Assembly (NCBI GenBank): GCA_963682175.1
Contig: OY821788.1
Location: forward strand, 16,882,001 to 16,946,000
Direction of reading: 5' to 3'
DNA from: Triglochin maritima
Taxonomy: Eukaryota; Streptophyta; Magnoliopsida; Alismatales; Juncaginaceae
DNA: 64,000 nucleotides
This document shows positions 34,274 to 46,748 of this stretch, piece by piece (the first letter of the stretch is position 1; each line of letters begins with the position of its first letter). The notes under the pieces are model-generated. The model was not told the origin of the DNA and ran no database searches. It was given only the letters and a program-made list of their open reading frames with translations. A program made the translations under genes and the position numbers.

Positions 34274-35825
34274 CATATGAAGATGGAAGCCTATTGTTGT
34301 ACATAGTTTAAAAAAACTCCATGAGCGAGCATTGATTGTTGAGGGCTCCAACCCTTGAGTATTTGGGGCACTTTTCTTTCACGTATTTTGTCTCCCTTTT
34401 TAAGTATCTCACAGGTTTTGGGTTGTGTCCATCAACATAACCACGAACGTCCTTTTGCGCTTCATGTTTGAGATCTTTCCTTTTTCATGCATAAATCCAT
34501 GTAGTTTCATGCTCACATTCATTAAGGACAATGCATGAAGTAGGTGTGGGGGGTGTTTTACGTGTGTACATAGTCGAGTCTTTTCCTTTGATTTTTGTTT
34601 TCTTTTGTGTGCATTGTTAGGGTCATGTTAGTGTGCTGCATTTAATATCGATATATCCGCTTGCCATGATCCTTGGGTGACTTGTCTTCTTTTGCTTGCC
34701 TAGTGCTTCAAAATTTTCACATTTCTTTCAAAATCTTCATGTGCTTGCGAAAGAAAATGTTTTGTGGGTTTTGCGTGTGTTGAGCATGTGCAAAACCATT
34801 GTGAGGCAAAGTAAAAAGAAAGCTCCCAAAATTGTCTTGAACTTGATGCATTAGGATATCTAGTACAGTGGCTTTAGGACTTATCTAGTCGTTAGGATGC
34901 ACCCCGGTTTTCCCTCGGGGGGCGAGTAATCATAGGGTTTCAGTACTCAAACATTTTAAAGAAGTCCACCCTGAACCTAGTGAGTCAATAATTCGTGTTT
35001 GTTAATTTAAGGAAGTTTGTTGTAGTCAAGGACCCTTTAAATCTTGTTGTGAGACTTTAAGTGTAGGGGTTTTGGTTCATTTGTAGACAAGAAATAAGTG
35101 AGTAAGTGTTCTCTCTTCTCGCATGTCTCCTATCACTCCGGAAAGTAGGTCTGAGGGGACTTTGTGCCTGGTACTTTCGAGTCATCTGACTTGGGATGCG
35201 CCGACCGATCTCCCATTACACGGGTGGTAGGGATTGACCTATGTGGAGATTTGGGGAAAGGTGTACGTGATAGTGTAAGTCCTCATGGGCAATGATGCAC
35301 GAAACCTGACCCTGGGAGAATGAAACTCCAACTAATAAAAAGAAAAGAAAAGAGGAAGAAAAAAACAAAAAGAAAAAAAAACAAAAAGAAAAAGAAAAAA
35401 ATGCAAATAAGAACCTTAATGGACTTTACACTTTGTATCACTTGAGGATGTTGAGCTTGTCCATGTCTTTCACTTAATCCCTTACTTAACTTGCACGAAT
35501 GGTTCATTAGGCTAAGTGTGTGGACTGATTAAATATATAGAGTCGGCCCGTAGGATTACCGCGTCCAATGATCGACAAAAAATTGTCCAACGAGTCGAGT
35601 GTCTAGATTAGATAATACATCTTGTTCGAATTTTGTGGGTATATCCGCTGAAAACCCTAAGGAGACAACACTCCTCCTTGGCGACAAGGAGGTGTAACGG
35701 CTTGTTGCACGTGCTAAGTGCAACCGTGATTCCTACGAAAGGGAGTTAGGATTTCTTGTTTCTCGTTTGTTTTTTTCTTTCTTTGTTTTGCTCGGGACTA
35801 GCAAAAACTTAGGTGTGGGGGTATT
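34274..35825 (+). mobile_element. OTA 3' non-coding region, plus strand
   Basis: Same blocks as in E1 and E2, ending with an intact purine-rich stretch GGTGTGGGGGTATT (35812-35825) before the LTR. An A-rich tract (35336-35400) varies in length between copies. Right arm of the inverted repeat with 32244-33803. Confidence 0.8.
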
Positions 35826-37271
35826 TGATTGACATCATTTCATGCTTATATTTGTATCTTATATCCATTATCTTACACCTAAGCAATGCTACGTGACGAG
35901 TTTTATGTTTGAATTTCATAAATAAAGAGGTTTGATGAGAAGAGACATGAAAGGACCTAAAAGATAGGAAAACGGACTGAATTGTGGGACCTGGGGACTA
36001 AGATGCAAGGGAGAAGGACCTGAACGTAAGACCGAATGACAAAAGAGAAAACAGAAAACACCACACCATCACGTGGAGTATTTTCGCATTTCTATTCGGG
36101 TCGGAGCTCCAACAAGCAAAGTAGATGCATCCAAGACCAACAAATACATCAAGAAAAGTCCAGAATGAAAACCAGATGGATCCGGATCCTGTAGACCGCT
36201 AATTGGCGGTACGGATCTCTCCTGATCCGCTAAGATTTTGCGTGCACATGTATTAGTGTTTGTTTAGGCTATTTTTTGTATTTGTTTAGTCCCATACCGG
36301 GGGATTGTCCCGGATTACCTTTTTCTATGGCTATAAATAGAACTCTCCCTCCTCTCACGTACCCTATCACTCTCTTGGTGGTCATCTTCTCTACTAAGAG
36401 TGAAGCCTTGAAGCAAAACTCTGGTGGAGAAAGAGGCTACTTGTAATTGAGTGAGTAATAAATAGATGTTTTCCTTTAGTTGTGTTGTTTCTGTTAGTTT
36501 AATGTCCTTTCATATGCATGCTTGCTTGTTTTGTTTTATGTCATTTTAGTTTCTTTAATAATTTTTGCTTGCTTAGTTTAATTTCATTTCAGTAGAATGT
36601 TTCATGTTAATGTAGGTTGTAGTGTAATGATTAGTAAGTAGTTCCATCCCCATTTGGGGGGTGGAGAAATATGTGATATGATCATGTAGTGTATTAGGTG
36701 TGTGTTATCTTAATCCCTTGAGCCTTTATGATTTCCATAACCATCTAATGGGATTTCACTCTTATCTTTGATATGATAATGCTCTTGAATGAAGCTTAGC
36801 TTATGCTTAGATTAGTGGACCTATTTTATGGGGAATGGTAAGGTGAGGATATGGATGGAATTAATATTGGAAACACAATATGTAGTGTATGTACTCTTGT
36901 TGCCTTTACCTTGGTTAATGCCTTTTATGTTTTAATGATATGATTTTATCTTATTTCATGTGGAGTAAAAGTTGGATTTAGTTTTATGATTTGATGCACT
37001 ACATATTGTGAGGAGGATAATTGAACACATACACACACATCTTTATACTCACATTATTTCTCTACCCCTTATGGGGTTTAGTTTTATTGCTTCTCTTCCA
37101 TTTCCTTTTTGCATTTTAGTGTAGTTTAGTGTAACAAACCTTTCTCTCCTTTCTTTCCCACTCACCTTCGCACAAACCAAAAGTCGACCCACCTCCCTGT
37201 GGATCGACCCGTATTTGCCACCGCTTCAACGTGGTCTTGCACTTGCGATTATAATTAAAACAAATCAATCA
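35826..37271 (+). repeat. Most complete OTA LTR (1446 bp)
   Basis: TGATTGACATC at the start and AAATCAATCA at the end, with inverted ends TGATTGA and TCAATCA. Palindrome with one mismatch at 36195-36210, TATA box at 36332-36339. The reverse-oriented LTR at 37272 starts at once, so no target duplication is seen on that side. Confidence 0.87.
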
Positions 37272-38435
37272 CTCAGCATGAGAAGTGTCTAAAGATATGG
37301 AAAGACTCATCAAAAACCATAAAATCTTGTGAAGAACAAAGGTAATCATGGGAGGTGTCTAAATGTTATGGCAAAACCCAACAAAATAAAGTTTCTTCAA
37401 TCAATGAAGCAAGCAAACACAAATATAAACACATAACTAACATGCAGCATATTCAACAGGAAATTTCAGTTAATAAACATGAGAAAATTAAGCATGGGAA
37501 ATGTCTAAATCTTATGGCAAAACCCATCAAAATTCCCCAACAGGTAAATGATTAAAATACCCCCAATGAACATACAAGACATGCAAGTCTACACAATAAA
37601 AAATTCATCAAACATCCGAACTTCACAATATATATGAACATCATCTCCTCCACCCAAAGGGGATGGATCTACTCACTACGCATTACGCTAGACTTTAAAC
37701 TAAAGAAGAAAGGAGATATTCTAACTAATTTAGCCTAAGATCAAAGAAACAAGACTAAGCTAAGCATGCATAAAAAAGCGACAACATGAGAACAAAACAA
37801 TGAAAAATTATTTTATTAAATGACTCACATTAGTAGTAGCATTCTTCTCCACCTTGAGTTTTTGTTCCAAGGCTAATACTACAAGTAGAGAGAATGCCAC
37901 CAAGCAATGGGTGAATACAAATGAGGAGGAAGAGTTCTATTCATAGGCATGAAAAAAGGTAACCTGGGACAATCCCCCTGTATGGGACTAAACACATACT
38001 ATAAATGGACATAAAACAACATAATACATGATTCGATTCAACCAAGAAACATTTGGACCAATTTGGACAGCCACTTGGCGGTCTGGGAGAACCAATTGTT
38101 AGTCCAAATAGCTTGGAATGAGTCTGGATTTTGGTGTTCGTTTCTCGCTTGATTTCTTGATGTTTGATGAACCCCATTTGGTTGTTGATGTTTGGTCCCA
38201 GATAAAATTGCCAAAATACTCCTCATAATGGTGTGGAGATTCTTGATATCCTCATTAGTCCTTTTGGTTTTACATTCGAGTCTTTCTCTCTTGCACCTCA
38301 GTCCCTAAGTCTTACAACTTAGTCATTTTCTAGCTTTTGAGTCTTTTTTGAATCTCTTCTTCTCAAACCTATTTATTCCTGAAACTTAAACATTTCATTA
38401 CATAGCATTGCTTAGGCTAAAAATAAAGGATATAA
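37272..38435 (-). repeat. OTA LTR fragment, minus strand
   Basis: Collinear with 20716-21411 plus 31733-32190, and shows the uninterrupted E2 target site (AAAAAAGGTAACCTGGGACAA). The U5 end is missing at 37272. The U3 start is cut at 38435 by a copia-like LTR. Confidence 0.8.
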
Positions 38436-38823
38436 TGTTGGCTCTTTGGCCTTAATCTATATTAATTTTGATGATTGATTAAACTAATCTTAATCAATCA
38501 ACCTAATCAATCAAAGTGACCAAACACGATTACATGAATTGCATATATATTTGTATACTTGCAATCATCTTAATAGGGTGATCAAGACAATCAAGGAAAT
38601 GAGCATTGGGACAAAGACATCAAAACTCAAGACTTGTAATCAAAGCTTTGGACCAAGACATGTAACTTTGTATTTATTGAGTCCATAAGGTTTTATGTAA
38701 ACTTGAGCACTAGGATTCTATTTCGTCGTTCATCGGTAAACCAAACCTATTTCGGTTAACCGAATCCTGTCTAGTTCGGTCCACTGAACACCTTTCGGAT
38801 ACCCGAATACTTCCCACCAATAA

Positions 38824-39355
38824 TGTAACGTCCTGTCCCCAAGCCCGCATCGAACCCGGGTCCCGGTCCGTCACTCATGCACCCACTGTCCCACAACACC
38901 CACATATTGCCACGAAACATAAGTTGGTAAGTGTTATGGTAGTTGGCTTATGTCATTATATCTCACCCCAACATTCTTATGTTAGTCAATGTGGGACTAT
39001 TGTTTTGGGGTGTTACAACCTACCCCACTTGAACTCCTGACGTCCTCGTCATGGTCAAGCCACTCTGTCACCAGGCGTTGTGGGATTCTAGAGGTGACTC
39101 CCACCCTTTAGTGTAGCACTTAGTTCTCACAATTCCAGCTGGTTCAGGCTCTGATACCATCTATAACGTCCCGTCACCGAGCCCACATCGAACCTGGGTC
39201 CCGGTCCGTCACTCATGCACCTACTGACCCACAACACCCACTTATTGCCACAAAACTTAAGTTGGTAAGTGTTATGGTAGTGCGCTCATGTCATTATATC
39301 TCACCCCAACATTCTTATGTTAGTCAATGTGGGACTATTGTTTTGGGGTGTTACA
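38824..39355 (-). mobile_element. TRIM: miniature LTR retrotransposon
   Basis: Two direct repeats of exactly 194 bp (38824-39017 and 39162-39355) enclose 144 bp. On the minus strand each repeat begins TGTAACACCCC and ends GACGTTACA or, in one copy, GACGTTATA. Directly after the first lies TGGTATCAGAGCC (39147-39159), a tRNA-Met primer site, and before the second a purine-rich AAGTGGGGTAGGT. Flanks are AATAA and AGTAA (four of five bases). There is no coding capacity, as expected for a TRIM, which moves with borrowed proteins. Each LTR also contains GGTTCGAT, reminiscent of a tRNA-type B box. Confidence 0.92.
39147..39159 (-). promoter_or_regulatory. tRNA-Met primer site of the TRIM
   Basis: The minus strand reads TGGTATCAGAGCC, two bases from the LTR end, matching the 3' end complement of initiator tRNA-Met at 12 of 13 positions. 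Confidence 0.85.
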
Positions 39356-40525
39356 AGTAAAACTTAGGTGGTCTATGGAATTGCCCCAACGGAAGACCGA
39401 ACCACCTTCGGTCGACCGAATAGCCCTGGACCGGTTTTGGACTTTGCTCCAACGGTCGCTTTCGAATTGAGTCCCTAGAACCCAATTGACTCCTCCCATT
39501 TCGGACGACCGAATACCTATCAGTCAACCGATTCCTTATTAGCTTTAGGAGCCCAACGGCTATTTACACATGGCACTTGACCGTTATCGATAAACCAATT
39601 TCCCACTCAATGTCAGCATAAAACCCGTGCTAACTTCGGTCTACCGAAGTGTACATGGTCAACCGAACTTGAGTAGATCGGAGCCCAACCAATTCTACTA
39701 TCCACCAAAGAACGGTGAACCGAATGCACTTCGGTTAACCCAACCTAATTAGGGCTAAATAGATAAAAGGTACTGGAGGTTGGTGAACGGTGATCCGATA
39801 CATAATCGGTCAACCAAGTTCTTAATTCAGACCAATTCTTCGGACTACCGTTTGGATAATGGTCGACTGAATATGCCATGATTTCTGCCGAAGGTTAAGT
39901 CACATCTTGCATTCCTATTGGTCCATTTCCCCACCAGCTCCCAAACGGCTAGTTGAGCTTGAAGGCTTATAAATAGGACCTCATTTGTTGGTTTTGTACA
40001 TCTTGAACACTTCCTATCTATCCAATACTCAAAGCCAAAGCCTCTCCATCTTCAAGCTCTCAATCCACAACACTCAAGCCTAAACTTCACCACTTGCATA
40101 TCCAATTCCATATCAATATCCAAGTGTGGTCAAGTACAGAGTGTTAGTTAGATTGTGATTCCAATTCCTTATTCAAGAATCACCAAGTTGTAAAGCTTCG
40201 AGGAAGCTCCCTCTCCGGTTTTGAGAGGAGACACGAGCGATGCGAGGTTGTTCGCGAGGCTCGGTGTTGTAAACGGTATTGATCTCGGCCCGGAACGGAG
40301 ATCGGTTAGTGGAACCGTAAGCGAGTCTCGGGGGATCGAGCGAGGCTTGCGAGGAGAACTAGGACCCGGGTATGGGTGCCGAACCTCTCTAAACTCCGGT
40401 GTCGACGAATCTGTGGTTTGCAATTGTCTCTTAATCCTTCGATTATTATTTTTAATTCCTCATTTATCTATCAATTAGATAAATAGGAAGACCTTGAACA
40501 CTTCCTATCTATCCAATACTCAAAG

Positions 40526-40680
40526 TTGGGTGTTCAGTAAACATAGTAACAGGTGAGAAGATTTCGTCATAATCAATTCCTTGAAGTTGACTACATCCTT
40601 TTGCTACAAGTCTTGCCTTGGAAGTTGTCATGTTACCATCCATGTCCATCTTCCTCTTGAAGGCCCATTTGTTATGAATG
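40526..40680 (-). pseudogene. Copia C RT, middle part
   Basis: The frame reads [46 protein letters not shown], the standard copia RT blocks that follow KKAI at 42694. After VTMF the frame ends at the OTA cluster junction; about 25 residues up to FLHGN at 19410 are missing, so the cluster junction removed some RT. Confidence 0.87.
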
Positions 40681-42693
40681 TGTAACGCCCCCGATCTTGT
40701 AGGTACGTACACTGGGGAATCCAATAGAAGTGTCGCGTTCAAAGACCTCCGCGGCCACCAAAGGAGTAACAATAAGAGAACTAAACTACTCGACCATACA
40801 TAAAAGAAACATACATGGATAGACTAAAATAGAATATAACTGAAACATGAAATTATCCATATATGGAAATGATTCAAATACAGTACATCGAGTTTGGAAA
40901 CGAAATACATCAATAATAATGTGGAAGTAAAAGCTAACTAGAAGACTGTGGTCGACGTGTCCCTCGTGTACATAATTCTCCAAAACTCGTCCAGTCCACC
41001 CCTGAAGGAAACCTAAGTAGCTGAGGCAAAACATCAACAAATATGCGTGGGTTTTCAATAAAGAAAACCTTGTATTCCCCGGGTCTGAAAACAGAGTACA
41101 AACTTATGCATGGAACATATCTACCACACATGCAACAAGAAGGCCACAACTCTACTTAGTTTCCCAGGTGACAACTCTACAAAGATGCACCGCTCGGGTT
41201 ACATGGTTCCACCGCTGGCACAAGCCCACAGCTGGCACAAACCGGTACGCCGGATAGACATCCCAATTCATGGGAATGACCTACATGGTTCCATCGCGAC
41301 ATTGGGAATGCCTAACCTGAGAAAAATGACAGTGTGCTTGTCCAGATCTTATCTTACGCCTGGCCTCTCTACATAGATGTCTTTTGCGAATAAGACTCTC
41401 TACATAGAGGTCCTACCCAGGGCCCGTCGACCCCAAATCAAACGTGACCAGAATTCATTTAATAATTAAATGCAATGCAAGCTATCTATAGATCTATACA
41501 TCTTCATATCTACATAGTCCAGAATGAGCCCAATGTGGTTAGTATCCAATACACCCATCACAACTCAAAACATATCAGAAATAAAGCAATCAATTAGCAA
41601 CACCAAATTGCTAAATACGATCAGACGACCATAACTAAAATCAGCTCAACCAGCTTGATAATAACTTAGTTATCCACACAAGTGCCTACATAGCACTGAC
41701 CACATCATGCATGCCCTACCACAGCCCCACCCGCCCTCTTTCCATCCATAACTTCCCCTCCACGCATCCAGAGAGTAGCCACCGCCAGAATCCAGTTGCA
41801 CCAGCCGGCTCTAGTCCTCAACGATGGTCACCACCACCACCCTAAGGTCGCTGACTGGAGTAGGTCAAACCTCACCAGAACTTGCTGGAGCCCTGGCGTG
41901 CCTAGCTGCACCAACAGCCAGCCACCAAATGCACCAAACCAGGCACGCATTTGGTAGGGAATGGTTTGGTGGTGCAACCGATTGCACCCCAACCACAATG
42001 GTGTTGGTCCACCCTCTACTCTGCTAATGGGCCTAATGCATACCTAAGAGAGGGGTTGAAGATGGTTGGAGTTTCCTGGAGAAGTTGTTGCAGTTGCCTT
42101 CTATGCGCGCCTCTTCAAGCTGTCGCAACCTTCCCTTGAAGCCTCGCCGGAGGTTGCTGTTTGCCACAGCTGCTAGCCACCAAGACACCGGAGGGCAGGG
42201 GAATAAGATGGGGGGTTTTGTTGAGAAGTGGAAGAGGGTAGGAGACGGCTAGGGTTAGGAGAGTTTTGTTTTCTTCAAGCAACAAAGAAAAGGCAACAAT
42301 AGAATACATATAATTCTCTATTATTACTTGCCAAAAACCATGCATTTCAAATGTTTGCAAATAAAACAAATCTCTCCTTAGATTACTAGGATGCCACATC
42401 ATCCTCCCCAGCCCACTCAGCCCTACACATCCCATACCCCAAGCAACGCCGAATTTCCCAAGCAACATGCACTCGACTGACCCGATGAGTAAATCGATTG
42501 CAAACATGCCTGATGAGTCGCACCCGCTTACGAGCCACATTCACTCACCCAAAAAGGAAAACTTTCCCAGAAATGAAACTTTCCCAAAACGAAATACAAA
42601 CATACAAAATAGCAACATACAATCAATTAACACATAAACAAGCGTGAAGATGAAATATGACTTTATTATAGTAGCAGGAGAGTGAGTCTTACA
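40681..42693 (-). mobile_element. Chromovirus-type solo LTR in copia C RT
   Basis: 2013 bp, flanked by GAATG on both sides (40676-40680 and 42694-42698). On the plus strand it begins TGTAACGCCCC and ends GTCTTACA. The minus-strand end GGGGGCGTTACA resembles the ends of the other two chromovirus-type LTRs here, so the minus orientation is likely. There is no coding domain; frames such as 42115-42540 show no motif. Removing it and one GAATG rejoins LPQGKKAI with HNKWAFKRK of the RT. Confidence 0.92.
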
Positions 42694-44649
42694 GAATGGC
42701 TTTCTTTCCTTGAGGAAGATCTACCAAGTTCCACACTTGGTTGTCATAGATTGATTGTATTTCGGATTTCATGGCTTCATGCCAGGAATGGGAGTCATAT
42801 CTACCCATTGCTTCTTGAAAGGTCATCAGATCTTCAGTATCAAATACCAAGATCTCATGAAGGGCTAGATAGAAATCGGGTTTCTTTCTAACTCTCATTG
42901 ACCTTCTTTGTTCTTGAGCTCTGGTGGTTGAAGAGGTTCTTCTCAAACATTTTGAACTTCATTCACAAGTTCTTGTGGGATTGCTTCAATCCATGATTGA
43001 ACGTTTGTTGGTGATGTGTGAACCTCTTCCTCAATCATTTGAGGAACTTGTTCACTCATGCTCCACTAGTCATAGGATCTATGGTTGTGACATTTTGATC
43101 CTAATGAATGTCCTCATTCATGCTTTGATCGACATCTTGTAGTGTGTCTTGAGTTTCTTGAAGCACGACACTACTCCCACTACTTCTCATTCTTTCGATA
43201 AATTGTTTCTCTAAGAATGTTGCACCCTTATCAACAAGTATCTTATTTGTTGACTTGTGCCAAAAGTAGTATCCTCTTGTTTCTTTGGGATAACAAATAA
43301 AGAAGCACTTATCTGCTTTTGGTTCGAGCTTGGTCGACATCAAACGTTTGAAGTAGGCCTCACATCCCTAAATCTTGAGAAAAGACAAGCTAGGAGCTTT
43401 TCCTAACCATAATTCGAATGGAGTATTATCAATTGATTTGGATAGAACAACATTTAATGTGTAAGTAGTTGTTTGGAGTGCATATTCCCAAAAAATAGGG
43501 AGGTAATTCGACTTGGCACATCATTGATTGAACCATTTCGAGCAATGTTCTATTCCTCCTCTCGGACACACCATTCCAATGTGGTGTTCCGGGTGGAGTG
43601 AGTTGTGGTATGACACTACAGTCCTTCAAGTATGTGCCGAATTCACTCCTCAAGTATTCTACTCAACTATTAGTTCGTAGAGCTTTAATTCTCTTGTTGA
43701 GTTGGTTCTCTACCTCATTCTTGAATTCTTTGAACTTGTCAAAAGATTTACTTTTATTCCTCATTAGATGTATATAGCCAAAGTGACTATAGTCATCTAT
43801 GAAAGTAATGAAGTATCTATAACCATCTCTCGCACTTGTGCTCATTGGACCGCATACATCAGAATGTATCAATTCCAATAAATCTTTTGCTCTTGAATTT
43901 TTTTTCTTGAAAGGTTTCTTGGTCATCTTCCCACTTAAACAAAGTTCGAATGTCTCTATTACTTTGCAATCAAGGAGACCAAGATGATTAGCTTCTTGTA
44001 ATTTCTTAATGTGTTTCTCATTTATGAGACCAAGCCGATAGTGCCATAAGAGAGTCTCATACTCATGAGAAATCTTGAGTCTTTTGTTATTGATGTTTAG
44101 AATTTTTTTACCACTCAATTCAAGCAAATATAAGCCATTACAAATAAAAGCATTTCCAAAGAACAAACCATCTCTCGAAACATTACAACATGCATTCGAA
44201 ATAGTAATGTTAAAACCATCTATGTCCAAACATGACATGGATATAATGTTTTTACATATTCATAGAACATAGTAAACATTGTTCAAAACTAAAACTAAGC
44301 CACTAGGCAAGTGAAGGGAGGTGTTTCCAATTGAAACCGTTGAGATGTTTGATCCATTTCCAACCTTCAACACCACTTCTCCCATTACGAGAGTCCTTCT
44401 ATCCTTTAATGCAAGCATATTTGCACAAATATGAGCATATGATCTAGTATTAATTACCCAATCGTGGATAGATATGGTTAAGTGTACTTCAATAACAAAG
44501 ATACCTGAAGATTCCTGGGAACGCTTACGTTCCATTTTGTCACTATCCAAGGCAGCATTGTATTTGGGGCAATTCGCCTTGAAGTGTCCCAACTGATGAC
44601 AATGGAAATGGAGTAGGCTTCCTACTCTTAGAGGTGCTCTCTTGAGCAA
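42694..44649 (-). pseudogene. Copia C pol: protease, integrase, RT start
   Basis: From 44649 down: zinc knuckle HCHQLGHFKANC with the first cysteine not visible; protease WVINTRSYAHIC, where the catalytic D-T/S-G is replaced by N-T-R; pre-integrase LLWHYRLGLINEKH and FELCLSGK, with two zinc ligands altered; integrase core with HSDVCGP, FIDDYSHFGYIH, LRTNS (second aspartate lost) and [29 protein letters not shown] and ATFLEKQFIERM at the integrase end; then RT start WHEAMKSEIQSIYDNQVWNLVDLP. Frameshifts lie near 44250, 43658, 43390 and 43000. It is inactive at several catalytic sites. Confidence 0.87.
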
Positions 44650-45300
44650 CTCCCTTCCCCTTGCCTTGGGTTGGAGTCTTGACTACCTTTTTGTCTTTGT
44701 TCTTGTAGATCATTTTACTCCCTTGAGATACCACCAAGACATTTCTTCCTCCCTTTCCTTCATTAAGGTCTACCTCGGCTTGCTTGAGACTTTAATGGAT
44801 CTCATCCATCGTTGGTGCATTTTCATGCATATGAAGGTGAAAGATAAAGTCCTTGGAAGAGGAAGGCAATGAACCAAGAGTTATATCCTCCGCAATGTCT
44901 CCTGGAATTGGTGCTTTAAGCTTCTCTAATTTCTCGAGGTACCCCATCATTTTTAGCATGTGCAAGTTGACAAATGTGCCTTCTTCCATCTTGCAACAAT
45001 TGAAGGCTAGGGTGGTCTTATAACTTTCCTTGTGAGTTCTATCTAGAAATGCCTTAGAGAGTTGTGTGATCATGTTCTTTGCAATGTACTCGAGATACTT
45101 CCGTTGAAGTTCTTTCGCCATACTCACAAGCATGGTTCCTTGCACAATTAGTTCATCCTTGCGGAATTTCTCTTCTAAAGTGGCATTCTTTCCTAGTGTT
45201 GGGGATTCACCATCCAACACATATGAGAGGTCCTCTGGTCTCAATATTAAATTGAGTTTGATGTCCCAATCCAGAAATTGGAACCATCACTCTCAAGAGG
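44650..45300 (-). pseudogene. Copia C gag
   Basis: The frame reads WDIKLNLILRPEDLSYVLDG (start near 45260 after a frameshift), then LEEKFRKDELIVQGTMLVSM, LQRKYLEYIAKNMITQL, YKTTLAFNCCKMEEGTFVNLHMLKM and GDIAEDITLGSLPSSSKDFI. These fit the copia Gag (UBN2/retrotran_gag type) order. A lysine-rich stretch with TPTQGKGKG precedes the zinc knuckle. The N-terminus up to about 45292 is in another frame (GSNFW). This copy is broken. Confidence 0.82.
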
Positions 45301-46748
45301 GTGCTTTTTGATATTAGAGTGGACTAAAAGATTACTTGTCATTCTACAAAGATATAAAGGTTTTTTACGTCAATGTTTATGTAAAAATAAGTTTATCAAA
45401 ACTTCGTACAACATTTGAAAATTGTCCCTCAATGCAGTAATTCAAGATCCCATTGTACATAAAACGAACTCATCCGAATCATAAACTCAAGGTAAGTAAT
45501 CTTTTACCAATCATAACCTTAAGAAAAATTACAAGCATTTGCATTTCTCAAACTTTATGACTCTTGTCATTTATTAAGAAATCATTTCCATAACAAACTA
45601 CATTCCCAAGATACACGAACTCATCCGATTTCTTGTTAAGGAAACACATTTTATTTAGGCAATGTCGTGGGTTGCATCATCTCCACACAAAAAAACGAGT
45701 CAAGTGCCACACACATGACTCACCCATCATTGGCTAAATGATACATCCTAACACATTCCACAATTTTTACAAATGGAAATGACACTCATGCTAAATCCAC
45801 TTGTATCTTAAAGTGGAATAAAATGAGAAGGAAACATGTTTAATTTTTCGTGGGACTTATTTATGACATAATAGTCTTTGGTAGGTCAAGTAATCCTACA
45901 TCTCAACCTATCCTAATTATTTCATCACAAATAATATTCAAGCATGCAATACAAAATTACAACACAAGATGCAAGTTTCTATTGCAAACACATGCACATT
46001 TGTACCATTTAGTTAATTCCATTCTCTCAAGCACATGTGGTTCACTAAATCATTTAAATCCCTTTAAAAATGATTTATTATTCTCTGTTACAAGTCGTAA
46101 ATTAACTTGCACCATGATTTACAAAACATATCTTCATGCATAGAAAGGACATGCAAACCTCTATGCATGCTTTGTATAGTCAATCCAATAGAAAATTCAT
46201 TTGTTATTCAAATAGGTTTCTAATAGTTCTAAACAGAGAACAAAATAGTTTTTCATTTATATGAACCATTTTAAATATTTAAAGGTCGTATAGAAGCTTT
46301 AGAAATTATTGGTTGACAAACAAAACTTAGCCGACCATTAAAACTATTCTGCCCACTGTCCATTGATCATCAAATCTTGAACAAACCACAATAACTCTGT
46401 AGAGAGAAAATGTGTTTTCGGGAAACTAGACTTTCATATCTTTAATTTCATATAAAGACCAGAAAATTCAGGTAGCCATATTCTCTAAATCGCAGTTTCA
46501 TTCTGGGCAAAAACTGGGACTGCAATCTGGAATTCCAGCAGTGACCCAGTTTTGTCAATTTTATACAACATTATAGATCTGATAAAAAAACCGATCTATA
46601 ATTTTTCTAACCTTCTATACATCATAAACTGATCTTAGAATTTTAGAAACAACAAAAATAACCCATCCAAAAATCAGAGCAATTTAAATCCGAAAATGTG
46701 CTCAAAACGTGCAGAACTTGAACCACAAGACAAGAGATAGATTAACTA
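45301..46748 (-). other. Copia C 5' leader, no gene seen
   Basis: AT-rich sequence without coding motifs. Because copia B (46749-50717) is bounded by AACTA repeats, this stretch was joined to 50723-50797 before that insertion. It is therefore the copia C leader between primer site and gag, unusually long at about 1.5 kb. Confidence 0.55.

Larger units (their letters stand above)
38436..40525 (+). mobile_element. Copia-like LTR (TGTTGGC family), plus strand, with TRIM
   Basis: Starts TGTTGGCTCTTTGGCCTTAAT. After removal of the TRIM at 38824-39355 it is about 1.56 kb. It has a GGTCGACC-like array (39400-39860, more diverged than elsewhere), a TATA box at 39968-39975 and a block near 40290-40365 matching, inverted, 22591-22700. 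The right end is irregular: a 33-bp segment at 40002-40034 is repeated at 40493-40525, directly before copia C RT sequence resumes. Confidence 0.65.

Noticed and set aside
38824..39355. Cassandra-type TRIM with a 5S rRNA promoter
   Set aside because: The LTR has no 5S-like A box, IE and C box blocks; only a short B-box-like string is seen.
42115..42540. Minus-strand frame of 141 codons at 42.1-42.5 kb
   Set aside because: It is inside a solo LTR with target duplication and shows no motif.
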